Assembly (NCBI RefSeq): GCF_019249295.1
Contig: NZ_JAESDH010000003.1
Span: 227,456 to 291,455 of the forward strand
DNA length: 64,000 nucleotides
Source of the DNA: Alteromonas antoniana
Lineage (GTDB): Bacteria > Pseudomonadota > Gammaproteobacteria > Enterobacterales > Alteromonadaceae
Direction of reading: 5' to 3'
Part shown: positions 24,813 to 33,503 of the stretch, piece after piece
Layout: the number at the start of each line of letters is the position of its first letter
Numbering within the stretch: position 1 is the stretch's first letter
Translations under genes and position numbers: made by a program
The notes under the pieces: model-generated
The model's database searches: none
The model's input: only the letters and a program-made list of their open reading frames with translations
What the model was told of the DNA's origin: nothing

Positions 24813-25340
24813 ATGGGAAGTAGCCGTTTTTCCGGGTCACCACTTGACCTCAAAAACTTTTGTCTTGGATTGGAATCCATCTACATGAATAGAACGGAGC
24901 TGGGCCATGAGATCACAGACAGTGTTGTGTCGGTGTTCTCGTCACGAATAACCACGCTCACATTCCCCAAAGAGTTGCCAGATATGGGGTTACGTTCACT
25001 GTCCATTGACATGTTTATGTATCTGGTCGAAAACTCGGCTAATCAACCCGGGCAAAACAGTGCACAAGTAACCAAATTTCAGAATGATGCTTTGACACAG
25101 TACATGAGTTTCGATCATTTGAATAAGGTGAGCGCTGGTGGAGGTTTAACAGTGACAGAGGCGAAATCTCTGGTTAAAGGACTATCAGGAAACATCATGT
25201 CTTTAGTCTCAGATGATAAGTTAAAAAATGCGCTTGGCCGTTTGTACGCCGCTATAGACACTCCTGAAATGTCTTTTCAAAAAAAAGTAAACCCAATTTC
25301 TGACCAAAGTGTCGTGCTGCCACAAATGAGGTTCGCATAA
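24813..25340 (+). CDS. Unknown protein
   Basis: The 175-residue soluble protein diverges from the membrane protein gene across about 120 bases. It has Ser/Gly-rich ends and a helical middle, with no motif recognised. It starts a short rightward series of small genes downstream of the transfer region. It might be a plasmid maintenance or transfer accessory protein, but nothing in the sequence shows which. Confidence 0.5.
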   Translation: MGSSRFSGSPLDLKNFCLGLESIYMNRTELGHEITDSVVSVFSSRITTLTFPKELPDMGLRSLSIDMFMYLVENSANQPGQNSAQVTKFQNDALTQYMSFDHLNKVSAGGGLTVTEAKSLVKGLSGNIMSLVSDDKLKNALGRLYAAIDTPEMSFQKKVNPISDQSVVLPQMRFA

Positions 25341-25344
25341 ATTT

Positions 25345-25437
25345 ATGATAGAGATGCTCCCCGTAATAGTAACGTTTGCAGCATTATCCTACCAGGTAGT
25401 CAAACTTATCACCGCGCACAGACGTAATAACGCATAA
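25345..25437 (+). CDS. 30-residue membrane peptide (tentative)
   Basis: ATG 25345 to TAA 25437 encodes a peptide with one hydrophobic helix (LPVIVTFAALSYQVVKLI) and a basic end. It begins four bases after the previous stop and has no strong Shine-Dalgarno sequence of its own, so expression would rely on coupling. The evidence is composition and spacing only. Confidence 0.3.
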   Translation: MIEMLPVIVTFAALSYQVVKLITAHRRNNA

Positions 25438-25449
25438 AATACAACCCCT

Positions 25450-25746
25450 ATGTTTTCAGATGACTTTACCATGCATCACGATGTAGCCGAACTGGAGCCT
25501 GTCTCGAACATGGCTCCGGGTGTACAGTATCAATTGAAATGCAGGCCCAAGTTTGACCTACGTAAACTAAAAGGTCACCCCATTTTCGTGTTGTTAAAAG
25601 CAGACGAAGAAATCGGTAGGTTTGACGAATATGGAAGGATAGTAATAGTGAAACACTGGACACCGGAAGGACCGGTTACAACCGGTGTTGACTCAAGCGC
25701 CAAGGCTATTCAGTGGCTCCTGGGTAGGGATGATCTAGCCTCCTGA
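25450..25746 (+). CDS. Unknown small protein
   Basis: The 98-residue product has a beta-rich centre and acidic surroundings. There is no signal peptide. It lies 12 bases after the tentative membrane peptide and is followed by about 180 AT-rich bases without a gene. No family is recognised. Confidence 0.5.
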   Translation: MFSDDFTMHHDVAELEPVSNMAPGVQYQLKCRPKFDLRKLKGHPIFVLLKADEEIGRFDEYGRIVIVKHWTPEGPVTTGVDSSAKAIQWLLGRDDLAS

Positions 25747-25925
25747 AGCGCATGCACTAGCTATTCTCCATAGGCCCCATTGCTAGAAACCTCACCACAG
25801 AAATACTCACTACGTTTAACAGGCTTACTTAAAGCAATTTAGTATTCCTTCTTAATTCCCTTTGAATTGGCACCGTGAAACGTCTATATTGCACAAAAGT
25901 ACTATTTTAAGCAGAGGTAGTGGTT

Positions 25926-26285
25926 ATGGCCGCAAGAAAATTTGTAATCTTGGAATTAATGTATCGCGACGAGGACAACTTCAAGACAACGCAAGAGGTG
26001 GCGTTGAGCGTGGAGGGTACCTTAAACGATAATGAGGTAATGGAATTTCTGAAAAACGAAATGCCGCAAGAAGATATTTTAGCAGCGGACTATGGGCTTC
26101 CAAACATCGCTGCAGGAGACAGCCCAGCTGACCTTTATGCTGGACCTGATCACTGCTTTATGGAGATATCTGATTTTTCTTTATGTCACTCGGAGCCTTC
26201 AGATGATGTCAAACAAGCTGACATTACATTTGAGCAGTTGGTGGAAAACGTGGATGCAAAGTTTGGAAGGGGCATGGCCCCTTAA
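25926..26285 (+). CDS. Unknown small acidic protein
   Basis: I choose ATG 25926 with AGAGGT ten bases upstream, giving 119 residues. The protein is strongly acidic, beginning with a basic-hydrophobic strand (MAARKFVILELMYRDE) and ending with a helix. Strong acidity could suit a DNA-mimic or inhibitor protein, but this is speculation. It is convergent with the HU-like gene. Confidence 0.5.
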   Translation: MAARKFVILELMYRDEDNFKTTQEVALSVEGTLNDNEVMEFLKNEMPQEDILAADYGLPNIAAGDSPADLYAGPDHCFMEISDFSLCHSEPSDDVKQADITFEQLVENVDAKFGRGMAP

Positions 26286-26338
26286 CCAGGGATGGTGTCT
26301 AAGTAAATCGTGCACCCGACAATCCCGTAAATTGCTTC

Positions 26339-26611
26339 TTACACCAAACTATTCTTCAGTACACTTGAAGCTTTAAAGTTCACTTTTTTCCCGGACTTTA
26401 TTGTCATTGGCTCGCCCGTTTGAGGGTTTCGGCCTTGCCGCTCGGGAGTAGTGACAACCTTGAAGTTACCGAAATCAGGGAGCGCCAGAACCCCGTCTTC
26501 AGCCAGGCCCTGTTTTAGGGTGGCCATCACTGAATCAAAGGTTTCCCCTGCAGCCTTTTTACTAATGTTGTTGTCGCGAGAATATTTCTCAATAAATGCA
26601 GATTTGTTCAT
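26339..26611 (-). CDS. HU-family DNA-bending protein
   Basis: At 90 residues this is the standard HU/IHF length. The DNA-binding arm shows GRNPQTGEPMTI around residues 60-71, with the preceding PDFGNFKVVTTPERQGRNP typical of the family. It bends DNA non-specifically and could assist plasmid replication, partition or relaxosome formation. It sits 14 bases downstream of the Tus-like gene, so they are probably cotranscribed. Confidence 0.92.
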   Translation of the reverse strand: MNKSAFIEKYSRDNNISKKAAGETFDSVMATLKQGLAEDGVLALPDFGNFKVVTTPERQGRNPQTGEPMTIKSGKKVNFKASSVLKNSLV

Positions 26612-26625
26612 GTGTACTCCGTAAA

Positions 26626-27468
26626 TTACTTTTCGATTTTTGCGTATAAATTCTTATGAGGGCAAATAAGCTCCCAGTGAAACGCCTGTATTTTGGCTTT
26701 TTGAGGACGCTTATTGGGTTTGTAAGGCGTGATCCTTATAGGTTCATCTGCGTGATTAGACCCGATTAGCGGGATCCCGCCCTGAAGTTGCTTTGACTCA
26801 TTCCTTATAGCACCTGGTACTTCTATAAGGGCAGTTGTATAAATGCGCTTGGTTTTCTGTCGGCGCTTTCTTATCGGATAGCGCGAAAAGGCTTCCAGTC
26901 TTTCAAGTGCTACCGTGTCCCCTTTTAGTAAGTCTTCCGCCTCTGCGTAAGATACCTCTTTAGTGTCTGTTGTACCTGAATAGGAAAAGCTTACTGAAAG
27001 CAGAGAGCGTGCAGCAGGAATATATTGAATTTTCCTGCTTACCTGTTTCGTCATTAGCATTTCGTATGCGTCATGAATATACGCATGCTTTTTTTCTTTA
27101 TCATTGTACTTGGCAATGTCAGCATCAAACTCTGTTTTGATAGCATTGATATGCGTCACGAGTTTCTCAGCTTCCACCATTCGAGCGTGCTTCAATTGAA
27201 TAGCGCCCGGGGTCAACTTCGGATGAAATGTGTTTGTTCCTGGAGCTGCGAAGTAACTAACAATGTCGCGCCTGGCTATATCTAAGCCAGTGGCCTTGTA
27301 GTGATGCCCGGAAGGCTCATAATCACCGTTATTTTCACGGCGCTGTTTATTCCTGTCCACATCTGGTAACGGGGCGCAATATGCTGATACAACATCTCGG
27401 TCGTTGAGCATATCTTTAAGCTCTCGGCTTCTGGCTAGCAACCGCTCAATAATATCCTTGATGGCCAT
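26626..27468 (-). CDS. tus: Tus-like replication terminus-binding protein
   Basis: I place the start at ATG 27468, giving 280 residues. The layout resembles Tus: a helical N-terminal third, a LVTHINAIKTEFDADI segment matching the Tus HINKLKTTFE region, then a TKRIYTTALIEVP strand, QGGIPLIGSN and NLYAKIEK near the end, where Tus has TPLIALI and LHLYVAD. Tus blocks replication forks at Ter sites in one direction. A plasmid copy could define termination for this replicon. The call rests on alignment by eye to a distant homologue. It is probably cotranscribed with the HU gene. Confidence 0.55.
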   Translation of the reverse strand: MAIKDIIERLLARSRELKDMLNDRDVVSAYCAPLPDVDRNKQRRENNGDYEPSGHHYKATGLDIARRDIVSYFAAPGTNTFHPKLTPGAIQLKHARMVEAEKLVTHINAIKTEFDADIAKYNDKEKKHAYIHDAYEMLMTKQVSRKIQYIPAARSLLSVSFSYSGTTDTKEVSYAEAEDLLKGDTVALERLEAFSRYPIRKRRQKTKRIYTTALIEVPGAIRNESKQLQGGIPLIGSNHADEPIRITPYKPNKRPQKAKIQAFHWELICPHKNLYAKIEK

Positions 27469-27609
27469 AGTTAAGTGTCCCAATAATCATGCACAAAATA
27501 TATACTAAATGTACATTCCGCGTCAATTATTAGGTTTATAGATTGGTAGAAACTAACCCTAATTCAGAGAGAACGACAGCGGTGGATGTACTTTTCGTTG
27601 AAGAGGTTT

Positions 27610-28245
27610 TCAGAGTAAGGCGTTGGCCAGGGTTGGAAGGCGTAGATCCTTTACTTTTCGGTTCAGAGGGTCTGTGGACGGACTGGATATTGCGAAAATA
27701 GTAGCGACCTCGTTTGTTTTAGGTTTTCTGGTACCAACAACTGGAATTGCACAGCTATCAAGCAATCTGATGAAAACGCTCATTTGTTTCTGTGACGGCA
27801 AAGATGCTTCGATAACGTGGCTGTAGTGCTCTGAGCTGTTAGCAGGATAATGGGTGACAACGCCCACCGAAAACGCGGCTCGTTCATCATCTTTTGCTAA
27901 AACGCCTGGTCCGTCGACAGTTCTCACGTAAACACCGCCAAGCGCTTCCCAGGCTTCGCATGCACAAGAAATCCATTCCTCATCGCCGCGGTTTTCCATC
28001 TTGTTTATGAACTCTTGTCTTTGCTTGTATTGAGACATCCACTTTCGCAAATTTTTAAGAAAGCCCTTTTGTTTAACGCCGAGATCACTGAAAAAATTGG
28101 CGCACTCTGGACTCATGGATGCCCGGTTTGAAATAAGCCATTTGCGTATATGTACCATTGGATCGCCTGATGCGACCATTAGTGAGCTTAAATGTGCCGT
28201 GTTTAGTTTTTCGAAGATTTCGGTGATTGGAAGCTTTGAGCTCAT
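27610..28245 (-). CDS. Unknown protein
   Basis: This 211-residue protein is encoded just left of the IS5-family element and is read away from it. The IS end lies only 35 bases from its start, so its native promoter may have been displaced. The N-terminal half is helical and basic; the C-terminal half looks alpha/beta and ends with a basic segment. No known domain is recognised. It belongs to the plasmid backbone by position. Confidence 0.5.
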   Translation of the reverse strand: MSSKLPITEIFEKLNTAHLSSLMVASGDPMVHIRKWLISNRASMSPECANFFSDLGVKQKGFLKNLRKWMSQYKQRQEFINKMENRGDEEWISCACEAWEALGGVYVRTVDGPGVLAKDDERAAFSVGVVTHYPANSSEHYSHVIEASLPSQKQMSVFIRLLDSCAIPVVGTRKPKTNEVATIFAISSPSTDPLNRKVKDLRLPTLANALL

Positions 28246-28280
28246 TTCAAATGCGAGATTTCTTTAGTTCTGAAAGCTAA

Positions 28281-29473
28281 GGAAACTGCGAATAAGTCCC
28301 GCAATTTAGCGCTCAATTAAGTTGCAGCATCACCGGCCTAATTTTTAAACTCTAATTTTGCAGTTTAGGCCAATATACCGCTGTTTTAGGTCGGATTTCG
28401 ACCTTATTCCGGGTTATTCCCGGATTTCAGACAGATCTTGGCTGTCGTCGTAGCATCTGGTCTACTTTAAACAGGTTTGCCAAGGTGAATAGCATGGCTA
28501 ACTGTGAGTCATTTTTTATCAATCCCTTATAGCGAGCTTTGATAAAACCAAATTGGCATTTGATGATGCGAAACGGGTGTTCAACTTTTGCTCGGATGCT
28601 GGCTTTTAAATATTCGATGTTGATGACAGTTTTGTTTTTGCAGGGATACTTTTTCAGTGCCCGCACCTTTCCGGGACGCTCAGCAATCAGCCATTCCACA
28701 TCCTTTTCTTTAAGTTCTTCACGCTTCTCTGCGCCTTGATATCCAGCATCGCCAGAGATGAATTCCTCATCGCCATGCAACAGGTTCTTCATCTGATTCA
28801 GGTCATGTTCGTTGGCGGCAGTGGTCACCAGCGTATGCGTCAGGCCACTCTTGGCATCCACTCCTATATGGGCTTTCATGCCGAAGTGCCATTCATTACC
28901 TTTTTTAGTCTGGTGCATATCCGGGTCACGCTCATTCTTTTTATTCTTGGTGGAGCTGGGTGCTTCAATAATCGTCGCATCCACCAGTGTACCCTGCGTC
29001 ATCATCACACCGCACTCCGACAGCCATTGGTTGACCGTTTTGAATAATTGGCGAGTCAGCTTGTGCTTTTCCAGCAAGTGCCGGAAGTTCATAATGGTAG
29101 TGCGGTCAGGAATGGCTTTATCCAGTGACAGTTGCGCAAACTGACGCATTGAAGCAATCTCGTACAGCGCGTCTTCCATGGCTTCATCACCGAGGCTATA
29201 CCATTGCTGCATACAATGAATGCGGAACATGGTTTCCAGTGGATACGGGCGGCGGCCGTTGCCAACTTTAGGATAAAAGGGTTCAATCACTTCCAGCAGT
29301 TGAGTCCACGGCAACAAGTTGTCCATCCGGGATAAGAATATCTCTTTACGGGTCTGACGGCGCTTGCTGGAAAACTCACTATCGGCAAAAGTTAACTGTT
29401 GGCTCATGGGCGGTAATGGCTGTGATTTACTATGCAGCTATGATCTCACATCGGGCACTTATTCGCATCTTCC
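28281..29473 (-). mobile_element. IS5-family insertion sequence, complete
   Basis: The 1193-bp element is bounded by imperfect inverted repeats, GGAAACTGCGAATAAG at the left and, reversed, GGAAGATGCGAATAAG at the right. It is flanked on both sides by the 4-bp target duplication CTAA (28277-28280 and 29474-29477). Ends, size and CTAA duplication all fit the IS5 group. The intact duplication points to a simple recent insertion. It lies exactly between plasmid backbone and the catabolic region. Confidence 0.95.
28427..29407 (-). CDS. IS5-family transposase
   Basis: The 326-residue protein carries the DDE catalytic triad in [26 protein letters not shown] and [16 protein letters not shown], the last being the typical IS5 C-terminal signature. 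The N-terminus includes the DUF772-like segment common to IS5 transposases. It reads as full length and undisrupted, so the element is potentially active. Confidence 0.95.
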   Translation of the reverse strand: MSQQLTFADSEFSSKRRQTRKEIFLSRMDNLLPWTQLLEVIEPFYPKVGNGRRPYPLETMFRIHCMQQWYSLGDEAMEDALYEIASMRQFAQLSLDKAIPDRTTIMNFRHLLEKHKLTRQLFKTVNQWLSECGVMMTQGTLVDATIIEAPSSTKNKKNERDPDMHQTKKGNEWHFGMKAHIGVDAKSGLTHTLVTTAANEHDLNQMKNLLHGDEEFISGDAGYQGAEKREELKEKDVEWLIAERPGKVRALKKYPCKNKTVINIEYLKASIRAKVEHPFRIIKCQFGFIKARYKGLIKNDSQLAMLFTLANLFKVDQMLRRQPRSV

Positions 29474-29642
29474 CTAAGGTTTTAAGTCATATTCATTTGC
29501 TTTTTAAATTAAGTAAAAAACTCAACACGCGGGGTGAATAGGTACGTATACATCGACCTATAATTAGTTTACGCAAGGTAACATGCCTTTATTTTGAACT
29601 TTCACTTGTCTTTGATAAAGAATATCATCCCGTGTTGTTTAC

Positions 29643-29661
29643 TACTAAAGCGATTTTAGTA
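29643..29661. terminator. Weak hairpin after pcaD
   Basis: TACTAAA (29643-29649) and TTTAGTA (29655-29661) form a 7-bp AT-rich hairpin just past the end of the leftward pca operon. No clean T-run follows in the direction of transcription, so termination here is only a possibility. Confidence 0.3.
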
Positions 29662-29672
29662 TTAATAACAAG

Positions 29673-30461
29673 TTATTTAATCATTCCTAAGTGTTCTCTT
29701 ATCAATGACGTGAACTCGCGACTTGCTTCAACCGAGGGCACATGCCCAGTTTGTTTTAATTCAGTCACAGGTGCGCTTAGGGTTTCTCCCAATGCTTGCA
29801 ATGATGAGGTGGGTGTAGCGACATCATCTTCACCAGCAATAAGCAAAATAGGTGCACCATTAGGTTTAAGCTGTGTATGTGTGTCTCTGTCGCCAAGCCA
29901 CGCACACAATAATCCGTAAGAGTGATCATCAACGTTCGCTAGCAAACCTTCCCATTGTGACAGTAACGTGGGGAAACGTTTGGTACTCACTGGGCTAAAC
30001 CACCTTGGAACCAAGCTAGCTGCGAGTGTTTCAAGCCCTTGCTGAGTCACGTTTTTCTGGCGCTCCAGCCATGCTTCAGTGGTACCTATTTTCATCCCAG
30101 TATTAGTTAACACTGTGCTTAACAAGCGTTCTGGGTGGGAAATTAACAGTTGTTGACCTAACATACCGCCAATTGACGTACCCACGAAGTGAAACTTATC
30201 GATACCTAGTGAGTTACACAGGGTTAATAAGTCGTCAACTAACTGTGATCCATCAAGGCTTTTCGTGTTTGCGGGGAACGCTACGCTGTCACCGTGTCCA
30301 GGTAGGTCATAACGCAAAATGCTGAAGTTCACCATTAAGTCTGGTACGAGGTAGTCCCAAACACGCATATTCATACCCAACGGGTGAGCGAGCACTACAA
30401 CAGGTTTGTGCTTAGTCTCAATGAACTGGTAGTGAATACCTTGCTCTGATATTGTCGCCAT
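29673..30461 (-). CDS. pcaD: 3-oxoadipate enol-lactonase
   Basis: The 262-residue alpha/beta hydrolase has the nucleophile elbow GTSIGG with Ser96, an AGEDDVATP acid region and a TGHVPS histidine. The oxyanion region HPLGM near residue 26 is typical. It hydrolyses 3-oxoadipate enol-lactone to 3-oxoadipate, joining the catechol branch to the common pathway. It is the last gene of the leftward pcaI-pcaJ-pcaF-pcaD operon, nine bases after pcaF. No separate catD exists here, so this gene likely serves that step. Confidence 0.92.
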   Translation of the reverse strand: MATISEQGIHYQFIETKHKPVVVLAHPLGMNMRVWDYLVPDLMVNFSILRYDLPGHGDSVAFPANTKSLDGSQLVDDLLTLCNSLGIDKFHFVGTSIGGMLGQQLLISHPERLLSTVLTNTGMKIGTTEAWLERQKNVTQQGLETLAASLVPRWFSPVSTKRFPTLLSQWEGLLANVDDHSYGLLCAWLGDRDTHTQLKPNGAPILLIAGEDDVATPTSSLQALGETLSAPVTELKQTGHVPSVEASREFTSLIREHLGMIK

Positions 30462-30470
30462 GTTGAGTTC

Positions 30471-31673
30471 CTAAATGCGTTTTAGCAGTGTCGCTATACC
30501 TTGGCCTACACCAATACACATACTGCATAGTGCGTAATCGGCCGAGGTTTGTTCAAATTGTAATGCGGCAGTATGCAGTAGGCGTGCCCCCGACATACCA
30601 AGTGGATGGCCAAGTGCAATGGCACCGCCATTGGGGTTCACTCTTGAGTCATCGGAACTGAGTCCAAGTTCCTGCATACAGGCCAATGCTTGTGCTGCAA
30701 ACGCTTCATTAAGTTCAATTGTGCCAATATCGTCTAGGCTCAACTTTTGTTTTGCAAGCAATTTATTAACCGCTGGTACTGGGCCTATACCCATAATAGT
30801 GGGTTCAACGCCAGCGGTAGCCATCCCTTTAATTTGAGCAACAGGCGTTAAGTTATAGCGTTCAACGGCGGCTTCACTTGCTACAAGCATGGCAGATGCG
30901 CCATCGTTAATGCCCGATGCATTACCCGCGGTAACCGAGCCGTTTTCACGAAACGGTGCTTTTAGTTTTGCTAATGCTTCTAATGTAGTTTGAGGGCGTA
31001 TATGTTCATCTTTGTCGATGACGATGGCATCGCCTTTTCTGGGCTGAAAGGTCACAGGTGTTATTTCTTTAGCAAAGCGGCCAGACGCTTGAGCTGCTGC
31101 CGCTTTTTGCTGAGACTGATACGCAAAGTTGTCTTGTGCTTCTCGGCTAATAGAGAATTTCGCTGCTACATTTTCTGCAGTCTCAGGCATGGTTTCTGTG
31201 CCATATTGCTGCTTTAACGCAGGGTTAATAAAGCGCCACCCCATGGTGGTATCTTCAAGTATCTGTGAGCGGTCAAATCCGTTTTGTGCTTTGCCCATCA
31301 CAAATGGAGCTCGCGACATAGACTCAACGCCGCCAGCAAGAATAAGGTCTGCTTCACCTGATGCAATTGAACGGTAAGCAAGGCCAATGGCATCCATACC
31401 TGAACCACACAAACGATTAATTGTGGTGGCTGGTACCGAAAATGGCACGCCTGCAAGCAAAGTGGCCATTCTAGCCACGTTGCGGTTGTCTTCACCGGCT
31501 TGGTTGGCACAGCCGAAAAACGCATCATCAATGCTTTCTGCTGGTAGTTGAGGGCACTGCGCCAGAACTGCGCGAATAACTTGTGCAAGCAAATCATCTG
31601 GGCGAATGTTGGCTAGCCCACCTGCATAACGACCAATGGAAGAGCGGTTGGGGTTACATAAATAAACGTTCAT
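30471..31673 (-). CDS. pcaF: 3-oxoadipyl-CoA thiolase
   Basis: The 400-residue thiolase carries the acyl-accepting Cys in NRLCGSGMDAI (about residue 88), the catalytic His in GGAIALGHPLGMSGARL and the C-terminal Cys in LCSMCIGVGQG. It cleaves 3-oxoadipyl-CoA with CoA to succinyl-CoA and acetyl-CoA. The start overlaps the stop of pcaJ. Length is exactly that of PcaF proteins. The operon context distinguishes it from generic acetyl-CoA acetyltransferases. Confidence 0.93.
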   Translation of the reverse strand: MNVYLCNPNRSSIGRYAGGLANIRPDDLLAQVIRAVLAQCPQLPAESIDDAFFGCANQAGEDNRNVARMATLLAGVPFSVPATTINRLCGSGMDAIGLAYRSIASGEADLILAGGVESMSRAPFVMGKAQNGFDRSQILEDTTMGWRFINPALKQQYGTETMPETAENVAAKFSISREAQDNFAYQSQQKAAAAQASGRFAKEITPVTFQPRKGDAIVIDKDEHIRPQTTLEALAKLKAPFRENGSVTAGNASGINDGASAMLVASEAAVERYNLTPVAQIKGMATAGVEPTIMGIGPVPAVNKLLAKQKLSLDDIGTIELNEAFAAQALACMQELGLSSDDSRVNPNGGAIALGHPLGMSGARLLHTAALQFEQTSADYALCSMCIGVGQGIATLLKRI

Positions 31674-32491
31674 TACGCAGTCTCCGTTTGGCTGTGCGCC
31701 GCTTCAGTAACGCGCTTTAGTTCTCTTAATACTTCGATTTCGCTGCTGGTGGGTTCATCAGTGGTTTGAAGTGTGTCAGCAAAGCGAATGTCCCAGCCAG
31801 TGGCATCGATTACCTGTTGCTTTGTAACGCCTGGGTGCAAACTCACCACAATAAGTTCATTGGTTTCATCTTCTGGCTTTAATATACAAAGGTCAGAAAT
31901 CACCAAAGTGGGGCCTTTACCCAGCGTAGATTTGCCTTTGCGGCCTTGGCCGTCTCGACCAAAACCCAATGTGGTAATGAAGTCGACATCTTTAACAAAA
32001 GTGCGCTTTGAATGCCTTACGGTGATGATCACTTCTTTGGCATTGGTTGAAATTTCTGGTGCACCGCCACCGCCAGGAAGGCGAACTTTAGGGTTGGCAT
32101 AACTGTGAGCGCCATCAGGGCCACTGTCTTTGTGCGATGCAGCGATAACTGTGGTGTTAATGTTGCCGTATCGGTCTACTTGTGCGGTGCCAAGGAAACC
32201 CACATCAATATGACCGCCTTGCAGCCAGTAACGGAACATTTCGGGAACCGAAACGGTGGTAAGCGCCGACTCACAAAGTTCACCATCCCCAATAGATAAA
32301 GGCAAAACCTGCGGCTTGGTTTCTATGGTACCTGACTCGTAAATAAGTGTTATGTCAGGGGCATGAGTAAGGCGTGCTAAGTTCGCTGCAGCACTTGGTA
32401 AGCCAATGCCCACAAAACAAGTCGAATTGTTATTCAGAGCACGGGCAGCGGTAATCGTCATCATTTCGTCTGAAGTATATTGTTCGGTCAT
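31673..32491 (-). CDS. pcaJ: 3-oxoadipate CoA-transferase, subunit B
   Basis: The 272-residue family I CoA-transferase beta subunit contains the catalytic-glutamate region IYESGTIE and the Gly-rich HIDVGFLGTAQVDRYGNINT. With PcaI it moves CoA from succinyl-CoA to 3-oxoadipate. The length is nearer the larger CatJ-type subunits than the 210-residue PcaJ type, so catJ is an equally fair name. It is spaced two bases from pcaI and overlaps pcaF. Confidence 0.9.
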   Translation of the reverse strand: MTEQYTSDEMMTITAARALNNNSTCFVGIGLPSAAANLARLTHAPDITLIYESGTIETKPQVLPLSIGDGELCESALTTVSVPEMFRYWLQGGHIDVGFLGTAQVDRYGNINTTVIAASHKDSGPDGAHSYANPKVRLPGGGGAPEISTNAKEVIITVRHSKRTFVKDVDFITTLGFGRDGQGRKGKSTLGKGPTLVISDLCILKPEDETNELIVVSLHPGVTKQQVIDATGWDIRFADTLQTTDEPTSSEIEVLRELKRVTEAAHSQTETA

Positions 32492-32493
32492 GA

Positions 32494-33306
32494 TTATTCT
32501 CCTGCTTGAAATACTTCTTCATCTAACCACTTTAAAAATGGCTCGCGCTCTCGGCTTATGCTGTCCCACTTCTTGTAGTAACTGTTGTCGCGCGGGTAGT
32601 AACCATGTGTATAAGACGGTTTAGCGCCAAACGGTACGGTGGCAATGGCGTTGATTGTCCAAGCGGGAAGTACACAACTATTTGGACCTGCTTCTAAGTC
32701 GTCCACAATTTCTTCGACGGTGACGATGCTATAGCGAGAAGAAAGCACAACTTCCTTTTGAACCCCTAAAATACCTTCAATGAGTACGTTTCCTGCGCGG
32801 TCTGCTTTTTGCGCATGAACTATGCCCACATCGGGTTTAATCGATGGCACTGCGGCAAGCGCTTCACCCGTAAACGGGCAAGTAACGGTTTTGATGTTGG
32901 GGTTCACGTGCTGTAGATCACTACCTACATAACCCCTGAATACCGCCATGGGTAAGCCTGATGCACCCGCTTCATAAGCATTTGCCATTGCCGCGTGACT
33001 GTGCTCTTCAATTTCGAGCGGAGCGGGGTAGCCGTGCTCAATGGCGTCACGTACGCGGTGTAAAGAACCTACACCTGGGTTTCCTCCCCATGAAAACACA
33101 AGTTTGCTCACACACCCGGCACCGACTAGCTGATCGTAAATAAGATCAGGGGTCATTCTTACCAATGTGAGGTTGCGACGTCCTTGGCGAATAATTTCAT
33201 GCCCTGCGGCGAAAGGAATAAGGTGAGTAAATCCCTCTAATGCAACTGTGTCGCCGTCCTTAACGCCATCTTCAATAGCTTTTGAAAGTGTTGTAAATAG
33301 TGTCAT
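32494..33306 (-). CDS. pcaI: 3-oxoadipate CoA-transferase, subunit A
   Basis: I choose ATG 33306 (270 residues) because the upstream in-frame extension reaches into the operator. The alpha-subunit pattern is present: an early DGDTVALEGF turn, Gly-rich AGCVSKLVFSWGGNPGVGS, and DVGIVHAQKADRAGNVLIEG. It forms the heteromer with PcaJ. It is the first gene of the leftward operon, and its promoter region shares a divergent intergenic stretch with the IclR regulator gene. Confidence 0.9.
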   Translation of the reverse strand: MTLFTTLSKAIEDGVKDGDTVALEGFTHLIPFAAGHEIIRQGRRNLTLVRMTPDLIYDQLVGAGCVSKLVFSWGGNPGVGSLHRVRDAIEHGYPAPLEIEEHSHAAMANAYEAGASGLPMAVFRGYVGSDLQHVNPNIKTVTCPFTGEALAAVPSIKPDVGIVHAQKADRAGNVLIEGILGVQKEVVLSSRYSIVTVEEIVDDLEAGPNSCVLPAWTINAIATVPFGAKPSYTHGYYPRDNSYYKKWDSISREREPFLKWLDEEVFQAGE

Positions 33307-33313
33307 AATAAAA

Positions 33314-33347
33314 GTTCGCAATACGAATGTTGATTCATAATGCGAAC
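33314..33347. promoter_or_regulatory. Inverted-repeat operator upstream of pcaI
   Basis: GTTCGCA (33314-33320) and TGCGAAC (33341-33347) form a perfect 7-bp inverted repeat 20 bases apart, extended by near-matches. It lies only eight bases upstream of the pcaI start. The GTTCG-type half-site resembles operators of IclR-family PcaR, and the pcaR-like gene is divergent from here. Confidence 0.5.
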
Positions 33348-33503
33348 AAATTAATAATTTTGATTGTTTAGGTCAAGTAATAAATGTTAAAAAATTGCTA
33401 GGACGATCAGTCAAAGCAATTTATGTTGCTGAATTCATAAGAGAACTGGCACTTCGTTAAACAATAAGAAATAATTCGCAAGATCCAACAAGAGACACAG
33501 TGC

